This document shows, one piece after another, positions 1 through 5,894 of a DNA stretch of 5,894 nt. Every line of letters begins with the position of its first letter. Positions within the stretch are counted from its first letter, which is position 1. Made by a program: the position numbers and the translations under genes. This DNA comes from Ruminococcaceae bacterium UBA1447 (GTDB taxonomy: Bacteria > Bacillota > Clostridia > Oscillospirales > Acutalibacteraceae). The stretch lies in contig DCTF01000147.1 in NCBI GenBank assembly GCA_002329225.1, positions 1-5,894 of the forward strand. Direction: 5' to 3'. Under the pieces are notes generated by a model. It was not told where the DNA came from, did not search any database, and saw only the letters and a program-made list of their open reading frames with translations.

Positions 1-58
1 TGGTTGTTCAGTAGACATTACTTACCGTACTGTTTGCCTTATAATTTGAAAACAAAGC

Positions 59-98
59 AAAACTCCCGGAATGGCACAAACCGTTCCGGGAGTTTTTT
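59..98. terminator. Rho-independent terminator, bidirectional
   Basis: AACTCCCGGAATGG (61-74) pairs with CCGTTCCGGGAGTT (81-94) around a six-base loop, CACAAA; A59-A60 can extend the stem with T95-T96. On the plus strand position 72/83 is a T-G wobble and the stem runs into six Ts (93-98), with a second six-T run at 105-110. On the minus strand the same pair becomes an A-C mismatch and the tail is the weaker TTTTGCTTTGTTTTC. It lies about 50 bases after the mannosidase stop and so should end the operon. The better plus-strand tail suggests that it also serves a convergent gene beyond the left edge. Confidence 0.85.
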
Positions 99-145
99 AT
101 TGAGTTTTTTCAGCTTTCAAACTCGCCAGGCTTAATCAAGCATCC

Positions 146-3100
146 TCAGAAATTGACCTTAAAGCTCTTTATCTCGAAGGGCTTGAAGGTCAGATTCAGC
201 TTGCCGTCTTTTATCTCCAGGGCCGCTTCATCTTCTTCCAGGAGGTTGCACTCGGCGGCGGAAAGGATTTTGTCCCCGAAACTAAAAGTTACATCCGTCT
301 TTTTGTTCCAGGTTTCATAGGCGCGGATAACAACGGCATTACTGTCCTCGGCTTTTTTTACGGTTTCGATGACAACATTTGAGGCATCGCAAGACACAAA
401 CGAATACTCGCTTTCACTCCTGCCTGTGCCGGGGGCGGCAGCGGCAACATAGAGAGGGAAGTTCAGGCTGTAGCCCTGTTTTACAACATTGGAAGAAGAA
501 ACCGTGCCGCTGTGCGGGTAGATGGAATAAGTGAACCGATGTACTTCCCTGTCCTGAGCGTGGTTCGGGCTGGTAGCGCAGCGCAGCAGCGAGGGCATTA
601 TACGTCCTTCTTTTACGGTCCAGCCGTATTTGCAGTCGTTAAGGATTGAAAGGCCGAAGCTGTTATCGCTGATATCCGCCCATTTATGGCCGCATACTTC
701 AAACTGTGCAAAGTCCCAAAGGGTGTTATTGTGGGTCGTACGCTCAATATTCCCGAACTGAATATCAAAGGTGGCTTTAACGGCGTTTACATCCACGGGG
801 TAATCGGCTTTGAGGATTATATTTTTCTCTTTCCAGTCCACAACATATTCCACATCAATGCGGTCAATGGTTTTGTAGAAGATAAAATACTGTTCAATAG
901 TTGACGACATAAATTTCCGTTCCACTTTCCAGACCGCACGCACCGGGCCGTTTTCAACAAGTCCGGCAAAGCTGACGTCTTTTATCTCCATTGCCTTCTC
1001 TTCAAAATAGACATCCACATTCCAGGCTTCGTGATTATAGGGTCTGTCTTCAAAGGCGATAAGTTTGTTGAGAACTCTACCGTCGGGCGCCACATTTCTG
1101 CCGCTTGCCTTGTGATAAAGGCGGGCAATGTTCATCTCGGCATCAAACTCCGCTTCAAAGAAGTCGTTGGCTACGGTATTCCCGTTCACGGTCACGGCGT
1201 TTTCAAATTGCTCGGGGGCACCCGCCGCTATTGTAAAGGCCTTGTAACCCTTTGAGGGAACATCCTGAGCCAAAAAGACAAGCCTGCCGTCATAGGTTTT
1301 TTGCTGCGGAAGAGCTTTTCCGTTATCCAGAATATTGAAGTTATCATCTTCCTGCACGGGAGCAAAGGCTAAATCACTGCGCTTGAAGCCCAAACTGTTG
1401 AATACGACAAAGGACTCTTCTTTAAGATCAAGTCCGGCGGCTATATCGGCGGTAGCCTTATTCAGCAACTCGCCTCCCCTTTTAAGGATAGACTCATACT
1501 GGATTGCCGAATCGTCATAAACCGCTTTAATGGATGAGCCGGGAATAATATCGTGGAATTGGTTGAGGAGTATTATCTTCCAGGCTTCATAAATATCGGC
1601 AGAGGGGTATTCCCCGCCGAACTTTGTTTTGGCAATAGCGCCGAGTGTCTCCAAGTCATGGTACATGTTTTCGCTCTTGCGGTTGTAGCGTTTGTTGCGG
1701 GCTTGAGATGTAAGAGTTCCCCTGTGGAACTCCAGATAAAGCTCCCCTGACCATTTAGGCAATCCGGAACTGCCTTCCACATCTTTTTTGAGGTTTTCAA
1801 AAAAGTCGCGGGCAAACTCCATACGGATTTTCGGGCAGCCGGGGATACCCTTTTCCATACGGCGGCCGTATTCAAGCATATCCACTGTCGGGCCTCCGCC
1901 TCCGTCACCGTGGCCGAAAGAACAAAGCACGTTTTTGTTGAGATCTTTTTGGGAGTAGCGCTTCCAACCGCCTAAGACATGTTCAGGATTCAGATAGGCG
2001 TTGTAAGTGGTGCAGAAATTCTGCCGCTCATCGTTGTCTGTGCCGGGTGAAAAGTGAGCCAGAACTTCCGTGCCGTCAATGCCCTTCCACATAAAGGTGT
2101 CATAGGGCACCTTGTTATACTCGTTCCAGGATATTTTGGTGGTCATAAAATAATCTATCCCGGCCTTTTTCATAACCTGAGGAATGGCGGCGGAATAACC
2201 GAAAACGTCCGGCAGCCACATAATTTTATTGTCCACGCCGAATTCGTCTTTAAAAAATCTTTTACCCACCAAGAACTGCCTTACAAGAGATTCGCCGGAA
2301 ATAACGTTGGTGTCCGACTCCACCCACATACTGCCTTCAACTTCCCACCGGCCGTCTTTCACCCTTTGTTTGATACCCTCATATACTTCCGGATAGTTTT
2401 CTTTGCAATAGTCATAAAGCTGAGCCTGAGGGGACATAAACTTGTACTCGGGGTACTCACCCATTAATTTGAGCACCGTTGCAAAACTGCGGCCGATTTT
2501 ATCCCTTGTTTGGCGCAGCCTCCACAGCCAGGCCACGTCAATGTGGGTATGGCCGATACAGGAAACAAGGGCGCCCATATCACCCTTACCGTAAATTTCC
2601 TTATCCAGAAAATCCATGGCTTCCAATGCGGATTTTTCAAAGGTCTCTTTATCGGGAGCGTATAAATCCAAAATGTTAACCGCAGTGTTGAGGGCTTTAA
2701 TTATGTCAACCCTGGGGAGGTCGTCAACGCCGTAGAGCCTTGCCGTTTTTAAAGGTGTTTCCAAGTCAAAGATAAGCTTACGTACAAGGTCGTTTACGGT
2801 TTTAAGCCTTGCCTTCATAACCACCCTGCCCGGATAGTCCCAATCGTCGGTATAAGCGTTTATGCAAATGTCAAACTTTTCACCGCCGACCGCCTTATCC
2901 AAAAGACGGACTTCCGGGTGATTTGAGTCCACGCCCTGAATGAGCTTACCGTTGGCATAAACAATAAACTGAATGCCGCCGCCCCTCCATTCTTTCTGGG
3001 CGGGTTTAAGTTCGTAGTAAACGGGAGAGCCGGCAAACTCTTTGGGAACTTCGAAACTTTGACGGAACCAGGCATAACATTCCGAATAACCCCAAAATTC

Positions 3101-3301
3101 GTTTTCGCTGTCGAAATCTCTCCATTCGCCTTCATCAATCCGGTCAAAGCCGTACTGTCCGTCTCTGAAGCGAAAACCTGCCAAATCCACACTGCCGGTC
3201 ACGTAGAACTCGTCTTTGAGCGCAGTAATAATTTTTGCCACACGCCTTTCAAAAAAGCTGCGCTCTGAATTTTTGTCCATAAAGTGTACGCCGTTTGCCA
3301 T
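146..3301 (-). CDS. Cytoplasmic alpha-mannosidase, glycoside hydrolase family 38 (MAN2C1/Ams1-like)
   Basis: The product (1051 aa, TGA stop) should hydrolyse terminal alpha-linked mannose from oligosaccharides or glycosides by a retaining, metal-dependent mechanism. Visible order: an N-terminal beta-rich domain (about 1-240), the GH38 catalytic barrel (about 246-510), the helical middle domain (about 520-605) and the C-terminal beta domains (about 630-1051). Active-site residues are all present: GHTHIDVAWLW gives metal ligands His253 and Asp255, WLPDVFGYS gives the nucleophile and ligand Asp365, and NQFHDIIPGSS gives ligand His583. The GHGDGGGGPT stretch (Asp466) is typical of this branch and may carry the acid/base. 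The length matches the cytosolic MAN2C1/vacuolar Ams1 group. No signal peptide or membrane segment is seen, so it should act in the cytoplasm. The ATG is preceded by GGAAGGA at nine bases; the next Met (residue 8) has no such site. It is the last gene of the three. Family call is very firm; linkage and natural substrate are not readable here. Confidence 0.96.
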   Translation of the reverse strand: MANGVHFMDKNSERSFFERRVAKIITALKDEFYVTGSVDLAGFRFRDGQYGFDRIDEGEWRDFDSENEFWGYSECYAWFRQSFEVPKEFAGSPVYYELKPAQKEWRGGGIQFIVYANGKLIQGVDSNHPEVRLLDKAVGGEKFDICINAYTDDWDYPGRVVMKARLKTVNDLVRKLIFDLETPLKTARLYGVDDLPRVDIIKALNTAVNILDLYAPDKETFEKSALEAMDFLDKEIYGKGDMGALVSCIGHTHIDVAWLWRLRQTRDKIGRSFATVLKLMGEYPEYKFMSPQAQLYDYCKENYPEVYEGIKQRVKDGRWEVEGSMWVESDTNVISGESLVRQFLVGKRFFKDEFGVDNKIMWLPDVFGYSAAIPQVMKKAGIDYFMTTKISWNEYNKVPYDTFMWKGIDGTEVLAHFSPGTDNDERQNFCTTYNAYLNPEHVLGGWKRYSQKDLNKNVLCSFGHGDGGGGPTVDMLEYGRRMEKGIPGCPKIRMEFARDFFENLKKDVEGSSGLPKWSGELYLEFHRGTLTSQARNKRYNRKSENMYHDLETLGAIAKTKFGGEYPSADIYEAWKIILLNQFHDIIPGSSIKAVYDDSAIQYESILKRGGELLNKATADIAAGLDLKEESFVVFNSLGFKRSDLAFAPVQEDDNFNILDNGKALPQQKTYDGRLVFLAQDVPSKGYKAFTIAAGAPEQFENAVTVNGNTVANDFFEAEFDAEMNIARLYHKASGRNVAPDGRVLNKLIAFEDRPYNHEAWNVDVYFEEKAMEIKDVSFAGLVENGPVRAVWKVERKFMSSTIEQYFIFYKTIDRIDVEYVVDWKEKNIILKADYPVDVNAVKATFDIQFGNIERTTHNNTLWDFAQFEVCGHKWADISDNSFGLSILNDCKYGWTVKEGRIMPSLLRCATSPNHAQDREVHRFTYSIYPHSGTVSSSNVVKQGYSLNFPLYVAAAAPGTGRSESEYSFVSCDASNVVIETVKKAEDSNAVVIRAYETWNKKTDVTFSFGDKILSAAECNLLEEDEAALEIKDGKLNLTFKPFEIKSFKVNF

Positions 3302-3310
3302 TTTTACCCA

Positions 3311-3317
3311 TCCTTCC
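3311..3317 (-). promoter_or_regulatory. Ribosome binding site of the alpha-mannosidase
   Basis: On the minus strand GGAAGGA lies nine bases before the ATG at 3301-3299. It supports this ATG over Met8, which has only AT-rich and coding sequence before it. The site lies in the 43-bp gap after the acetyltransferase stop; no terminator or convincing promoter is seen there, which fits co-transcription. Confidence 0.7.
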
Positions 3318-3344
3318 GCTTTTTATTTATATTTTCAGATTATA

Positions 3345-4463
3345 TCAGGCCGTATCAAAATCGTAGCTGTATAGCGGCAAGGGGAACCATTGAGCCGCCG
3401 GATTAGTCATGTTACGGCGGTGTGACGAACTGAGCGAGAACAAAAACCTTATTGCCTCATGATGGCTAAGCTCCGAATCCACCTCGCCTTTTGCAGTAGA
3501 AACTTCCGCTTCCCCGTTTTTGACCCGCAGGGTTATCTTTTCATCCCCTGCCCAACCGCGGATATAAAGGCTCAGCTCCCCGTCATTTATCGGCCCCGAG
3601 GCCGCCCTTACATTGAGAAGCGCCCTTACGGTGTTCTCAAAGTTAATGACAACATAGCTCTTTGAATGATGCAGCGACCAACCTTCGGCAAATTGAGTGA
3701 AGCGGTCAATAGCAGCGGTATCAAAGGCCGGTACCGAAAATTGGTTGTTGTCATTTTGAAGAAATTCAAATGCGGCTAAAACCGTTTTTTCAATATCCCC
3801 GGCGCTCGCCGCCTTAAAATCGGCAACTCTCCCTTCATAATTTCGGGTAAAGAAGCCTTTGAACTCCTCCTCTGAAAAAGCCGCATAGGGCTTCCTCCGC
3901 CATGAGCAGAGGATGTCATACATCGCCTCCGGCGGATGTATGGTATAAAAGGGTTCTTTACGCAAGATTTCATCAATGAGAGCCAAGGTTCGAGAGTCCC
4001 CGGGTTTTACCTCTTTTACCTCCAGCCCGCTCTTTGCATCTTTGCCGAAGCAGTGGCGTATATTGGATTTGTTCACATTAAAACTGTAGCTTACCCCGGC
4101 CGGTTCAAAACCGAAGTAACCGTAGCGCTGTCTCTGTCCCCCTAAAAGCCCGTAATCGGCTCCGCTGAGTTTCATATCCTCCATGGCCATATTCATACAT
4201 TCAATCATATAGCCTTTTGAACGGGAGTCCTCCGCCACGGCCACATTGCCTATTCCGCCGCAACGCAGTTTAACTCCGCCGGCCATGAGTTCATCGTAAT
4301 ACAGTCCCACTGCACCCTTTATTTCGTCCCCCTCTTTAACAATGAAGTTGTTATAGCAAGGGTCGTATTCGGGTTTATAGAGCTTTGGCAGAAGATTTAA
4401 AAAATCCCGTTTTGTTTCCGGCGGATCATAAGTAAAAAATACGGTATCCAAAAAAGAAATCAA
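3345..4463 (-). CDS. GNAT family acetyltransferase with SCP2-like C-terminal domain (Eis-like)
   Basis: A two-part protein, 372 aa from the TTG at 4463-4461. Residues about 1-140 are an acetyl-CoA-dependent N-acetyltransferase domain: the EDSRSKGYM stretch (79-86) is the acetyl-CoA pyrophosphate-binding loop (R/Q-x-x-G-x), followed by the GGQRQRYGYFGFEPAG block (108-123) typical of Eis-like proteins. The middle is a second, degenerate acetyltransferase-like region, and about 270-345 resembles a sterol-carrier-protein-2-like domain. The C-terminal WFPLPLYSYDFD (359-370) also fits this family. No signal peptide or membrane segment is present. Known relatives acetylate aminoglycosides or lysines, but most are uncharacterised; the substrate here cannot be told. 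The TTG start is the first conventional one in frame, with AGAGGA ten bases before it, but it would delete the first beta strand of the fold; the true start is probably near 4517 (about 390 aa, see the separate entry). It lies between the transporter and mannosidase genes and is probably co-transcribed with both. Confidence 0.88.
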   Translation of the reverse strand: MISFLDTVFFTYDPPETKRDFLNLLPKLYKPEYDPCYNNFIVKEGDEIKGAVGLYYDELMAGGVKLRCGGIGNVAVAEDSRSKGYMIECMNMAMEDMKLSGADYGLLGGQRQRYGYFGFEPAGVSYSFNVNKSNIRHCFGKDAKSGLEVKEVKPGDSRTLALIDEILRKEPFYTIHPPEAMYDILCSWRRKPYAAFSEEEFKGFFTRNYEGRVADFKAASAGDIEKTVLAAFEFLQNDNNQFSVPAFDTAAIDRFTQFAEGWSLHHSKSYVVINFENTVRALLNVRAASGPINDGELSLYIRGWAGDEKITLRVKNGEAEVSTAKGEVDSELSHHEAIRFLFSLSSSHRRNMTNPAAQWFPLPLYSYDFDTA

Positions 4464-4517
4464 CTGAGCATAGTCCTCTTTTGGGGTACGCCCCCGGTAA
4501 GTTACATCAGAAATAAT
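4464..4517 (-). other. Likely N-terminal extension of the acetyltransferase, starting at ATT
   Basis: Eighteen codons directly upstream and in frame with the TTG-started gene read IISDVTYRGRTPKEDYAQ. VTYRGRT followed by PKEDYAQ and then LISFLDTVF looks like the beta1-alpha1 start of a GNAT fold, where a strand such as I-x-Y/I-R-x-A is followed by (T)PED and an amphipathic helix. No ATG, GTG, TTG or CTG occurs in frame between the transporter stop (4563-4565) and the TTG, so the best available start is ATT at 4517-4515. What is seen: the reading frame and the peptide. What is inferred: that it is translated, by analogy with the few known ATT starts such as infC. Confidence 0.6.
4474..4479 (-). 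promoter_or_regulatory. Possible second ribosome binding site, before the TTG codon
   Basis: AGAGGA on the minus strand lies ten bases before TTG (4463-4461) and only two bases before an out-of-frame ATG (4471-4469). It is what makes the TTG start formally acceptable. The same bases also encode part of the K-E-D of the probable N-terminal extension, where AAA GAG GAC mimics a Shine-Dalgarno sequence by chance, so it may have no function. Confidence 0.3.
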
Positions 4518-4523
4518 AACACA

Positions 4524-4530
4524 CTTCCTT
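4524..4530 (-). promoter_or_regulatory. Ribosome binding site for an upstream (ATT) start of the acetyltransferase
   Basis: AAGGAAG on the minus strand is a strong anti-16S match, followed after six bases (TGTGTT) by ATT at 4517-4515. It lies 33 bases after the transporter stop. It is too far (60 bases) from the TTG at 4463 to serve that codon. The only conventional starts near it are out of frame with the acetyltransferase: GTG at 4522-4520 opens six codons ending in ATG then TAA. Confidence 0.55.
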
Positions 4531-4562
4531 TTCTCAAAATAAATAAAAATCCATACGCAATC

Positions 4563-5876
4563 CTATGCCGGTGAAGCACCGTTCCCGGCCTTTTTGTAAC
4601 CCCATCCGGCGGTAATTTTGCTCCTTCCGCGTGCCCAGAAAGTTTTACCTGCAAGGCAGATAATCATACCCAGCGACGCAATAATCAGCCATGAAACAAT
4701 GGTAATTCTCCAGCCGCTTTTTTCGGCTATTGCTCCGATGGTGACGCCGGACACGGCGGAGGCAAGATAAGAACAGGAGTTTAGAAAACCCGTAATTGAC
4801 GCCACTTTGCCCAACCTGCTGAAGTGCAGCGGTATAAAAGTTAAAAGCATGGCATTGACCCCTAACATGCTTGCAAGAGAAATTGCAATAAAGACCGTTG
4901 ACAGGATTACATTGAGCCTGCCGAAAAGGAGTAATCCTCCGATTGCCAGCATACTTACCAAAAACAAAACGGCGGCCGTGCTCATCTCGTTCTTTGTATA
5001 TTTATTGTTTATCCATACGGCGGCGTAAGAGCCCGTCAGACCCACAATCGGCAATATCGTGGAAAGGGCGGCGGAAATCTTCGGCTCCACTTTGAAAAAT
5101 TCGGACAAAAAGGTGGGAACCCAAAGGGTTACACCGTCCTTTAGAATACCGTTAAAAAGGATTGCCCCTACTGCAAAAGCCAAACCCGTGCCGAGCAAGA
5201 GCGCCGGCATACTGTAGGTCTTACTCCCGGCCGCCGGCAAAACCGCCGCAACACGGGAATCATCTTCATCATCATTTAAGCCTTCGTGTCCGGCAATAAA
5301 ACTCCTCATAGCAAGAATGCCCGCAAACCAGACAAGGGAAGCAAAAATCAGCAGTCCGCCTTCGATAATAAAAACACGGCGCCAATCACCGCGGGACAGT
5401 ATAAAAGAAGACAGAGCGTATGTGGTTATTGTACCTGCGGGTATTGCCGTAGAGATATTAGCCCCGGCTCGCGCCTGACGGGATTTAGGCAGCCATTCGG
5501 AAAGAGCCCTTATAATCGGGGACCAGAGCATGGATTGAAATAAGCCGTTGGAGCACCAGATTATAATCATAAGTCCGGGCACGGTATTAAGACCCATAAG
5601 CATATTGGCAATGCCCGCACCTAAAAGTCCTGCTCCCACCATAATTTTGGGTGAAATCCTGTCACCCAAAAGGCCGTTTAACAGTTGACCCGCTCCGTAA
5701 CTTGCCAAAAAACCCGTCCCCACAGTACCGAGGTAAGCCTTTGTTAAAAAGCCCTGCGCAGCTATTGCCGGTATGCAGACGGAAAAATTAAGTCGCCCGA
5801 TATAGCTCATGCTGTAAGCAAACCAGCAAAGCAAAAACAGGCGGGAGGAATTTTTGTTCTTTACTACTTTTGTCAT
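4563..5876 (-). CDS. Major facilitator superfamily transporter, organophosphate/organic-anion antiporter-like
   Basis: An integral inner-membrane protein of 437 aa with about twelve hydrophobic helices (roughly 12-35, 45-70, 77-95, 100-122, 142-160, 166-190, 226-256, 268-290, 300-318, 322-345, 355-382 and 388-410) and a hydrophilic central loop with an acidic patch (DDEDD, 202-206). The first helix has YIGRLNFS (Arg28), matching the Y-x-x-R-x-N of GlpT/UhpC-type carriers; the seventh has LKDGVTLWVPTFL, with Lys246 where GlpT has its second substrate-binding arginine. GLLGDRISPK (68-77) is the MFS loop 2-3 signature. These features favour an anionic substrate such as a sugar phosphate, hexuronate or other organic acid, but related proteins vary and the exact cargo is unknown. 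It is the first visible gene, ahead of an acetyltransferase and a cytoplasmic mannosidase. The ATG has no clear ribosome binding site in the 18 upstream bases, and the frame is open to the window edge, so a start further upstream is possible, though the short cytoplasmic N terminus looks natural. Confidence 0.9.
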   Translation of the reverse strand: MTKVVKNKNSSRLFLLCWFAYSMSYIGRLNFSVCIPAIAAQGFLTKAYLGTVGTGFLASYGAGQLLNGLLGDRISPKIMVGAGLLGAGIANMLMGLNTVPGLMIIIWCSNGLFQSMLWSPIIRALSEWLPKSRQARAGANISTAIPAGTITTYALSSFILSRGDWRRVFIIEGGLLIFASLVWFAGILAMRSFIAGHEGLNDDEDDSRVAAVLPAAGSKTYSMPALLLGTGLAFAVGAILFNGILKDGVTLWVPTFLSEFFKVEPKISAALSTILPIVGLTGSYAAVWINNKYTKNEMSTAAVLFLVSMLAIGGLLLFGRLNVILSTVFIAISLASMLGVNAMLLTFIPLHFSRLGKVASITGFLNSCSYLASAVSGVTIGAIAEKSGWRITIVSWLIIASLGMIICLAGKTFWARGRSKITAGWGYKKAGNGASPA

Positions 5877-5894
5877 TCGTATAATCAGGGCAGA

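Noticed and set aside
12..45. A plus-strand TATAAT (40-45) with TAGACA (12-17) upstream, resembling a sigma-70 promoter
   Set aside because: The spacer would be 22 bp, well beyond the usual 16-18, and any transcript would meet the terminator at 61-98 almost at once.
1573..1908. A 111-codon minus-strand open frame inside the mannosidase gene
   Set aside because: It lies in another frame within a conserved part of the GH38 gene, its translation shows no recognisable domain, and the mannosidase explains the sequence.
2054..2467. A 137-codon plus-strand open frame opposite the mannosidase catalytic domain
   Set aside because: It is antisense to the conserved catalytic region, with a translation that shows no domain; typical of a complementary-strand shadow.
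2860..3192. A 110-codon minus-strand open frame inside the 5' part of the mannosidase gene
   Set aside because: Same strand, different frame, no recognisable protein; the mannosidase frame carries continuous family-like sequence here.
4483..4494. Small palindrome GGGGTACGCCCC near the start of the acetyltransferase
   Set aside because: A four-base-pair stem is too short to argue for regulation, and the bases are explained as coding sequence (R-G-R-T-P) of the N-terminal extension.
4530..4562. AT-rich stretch between transporter and acetyltransferase as an internal promoter
   Set aside because: No -35/-10 pair with acceptable spacing is found; TTGCGT and TATTTT are too close together and poor matches.
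4518..4565. Transporter and acetyltransferase share one reading frame, separated by a single TAG, suggesting readthrough to a fusion protein
   Set aside because: Only fifteen stop-free codons separate the TAG from the candidate ATT start, which is expected by chance about half the time, and no readthrough signal or pyrrolysine-type context is visible.
1..5894. CRISPR arrays, insertion sequences, tRNA or rRNA genes, phage or defence genes
   Set aside because: No regular repeats, transposase-like proteins, terminal inverted repeats or RNA gene signatures were found; three genes and short gaps account for nearly the whole window.

Overview
The window holds three intact genes, all on the minus strand and read from right to left: a 12-helix MFS transporter (5876 to 4563), a GNAT acetyltransferase with an SCP2-like tail of the Eis-like kind (4463 to 3345, probably starting further upstream), and a large GH38 alpha-mannosidase (3301 to 146). 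The gaps between them are short (97 bp to the TTG start, about 45 bp to the likelier start, and 43 bp before the mannosidase), and no terminator or convincing promoter lies between them. They therefore look like one operon whose promoter, and possibly earlier genes, lie beyond the right edge. A strong hairpin at 59-98 closes it on the left.

The base composition is near half GC by eye. The ribosome binding sites are purine-rich (GGAAGGA, AAGGAAG), and the three protein families are common in anaerobic, gut-type bacteria. A Bacillota (Clostridia-like) host is my best guess, but nothing in the window fixes the taxon: there is no RNA gene, mobile element or lineage marker.

How the genes may work together (inference): the mannosidase lacks a signal peptide and resembles the cytosolic MAN2C1/Ams1 branch of GH38, so it should trim alpha-mannosides inside the cell. 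The transporter has the pair of basic residues typical of organophosphate/organic-anion antiporters of the MFS and could supply an anionic sugar or a mannosylated compound. The acetyltransferase has no obvious place in mannoside breakdown; its substrate is unknown.

The most useful observation concerns the acetyltransferase start. The first conventional start codon (TTG, 4463-4461) would remove the first beta strand of the GNAT fold. In-frame codons upstream encode a sequence that looks just like the missing strand and helix. No ATG, GTG or TTG lies upstream in frame, but a good Shine-Dalgarno sequence sits six bases before an ATT codon at 4517-4515. This suggests a rare ATT start, a lost start codon or a sequence error. 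I see no sign of a new defence, mobile or RNA system; the rest is an ordinary catabolic-type operon.
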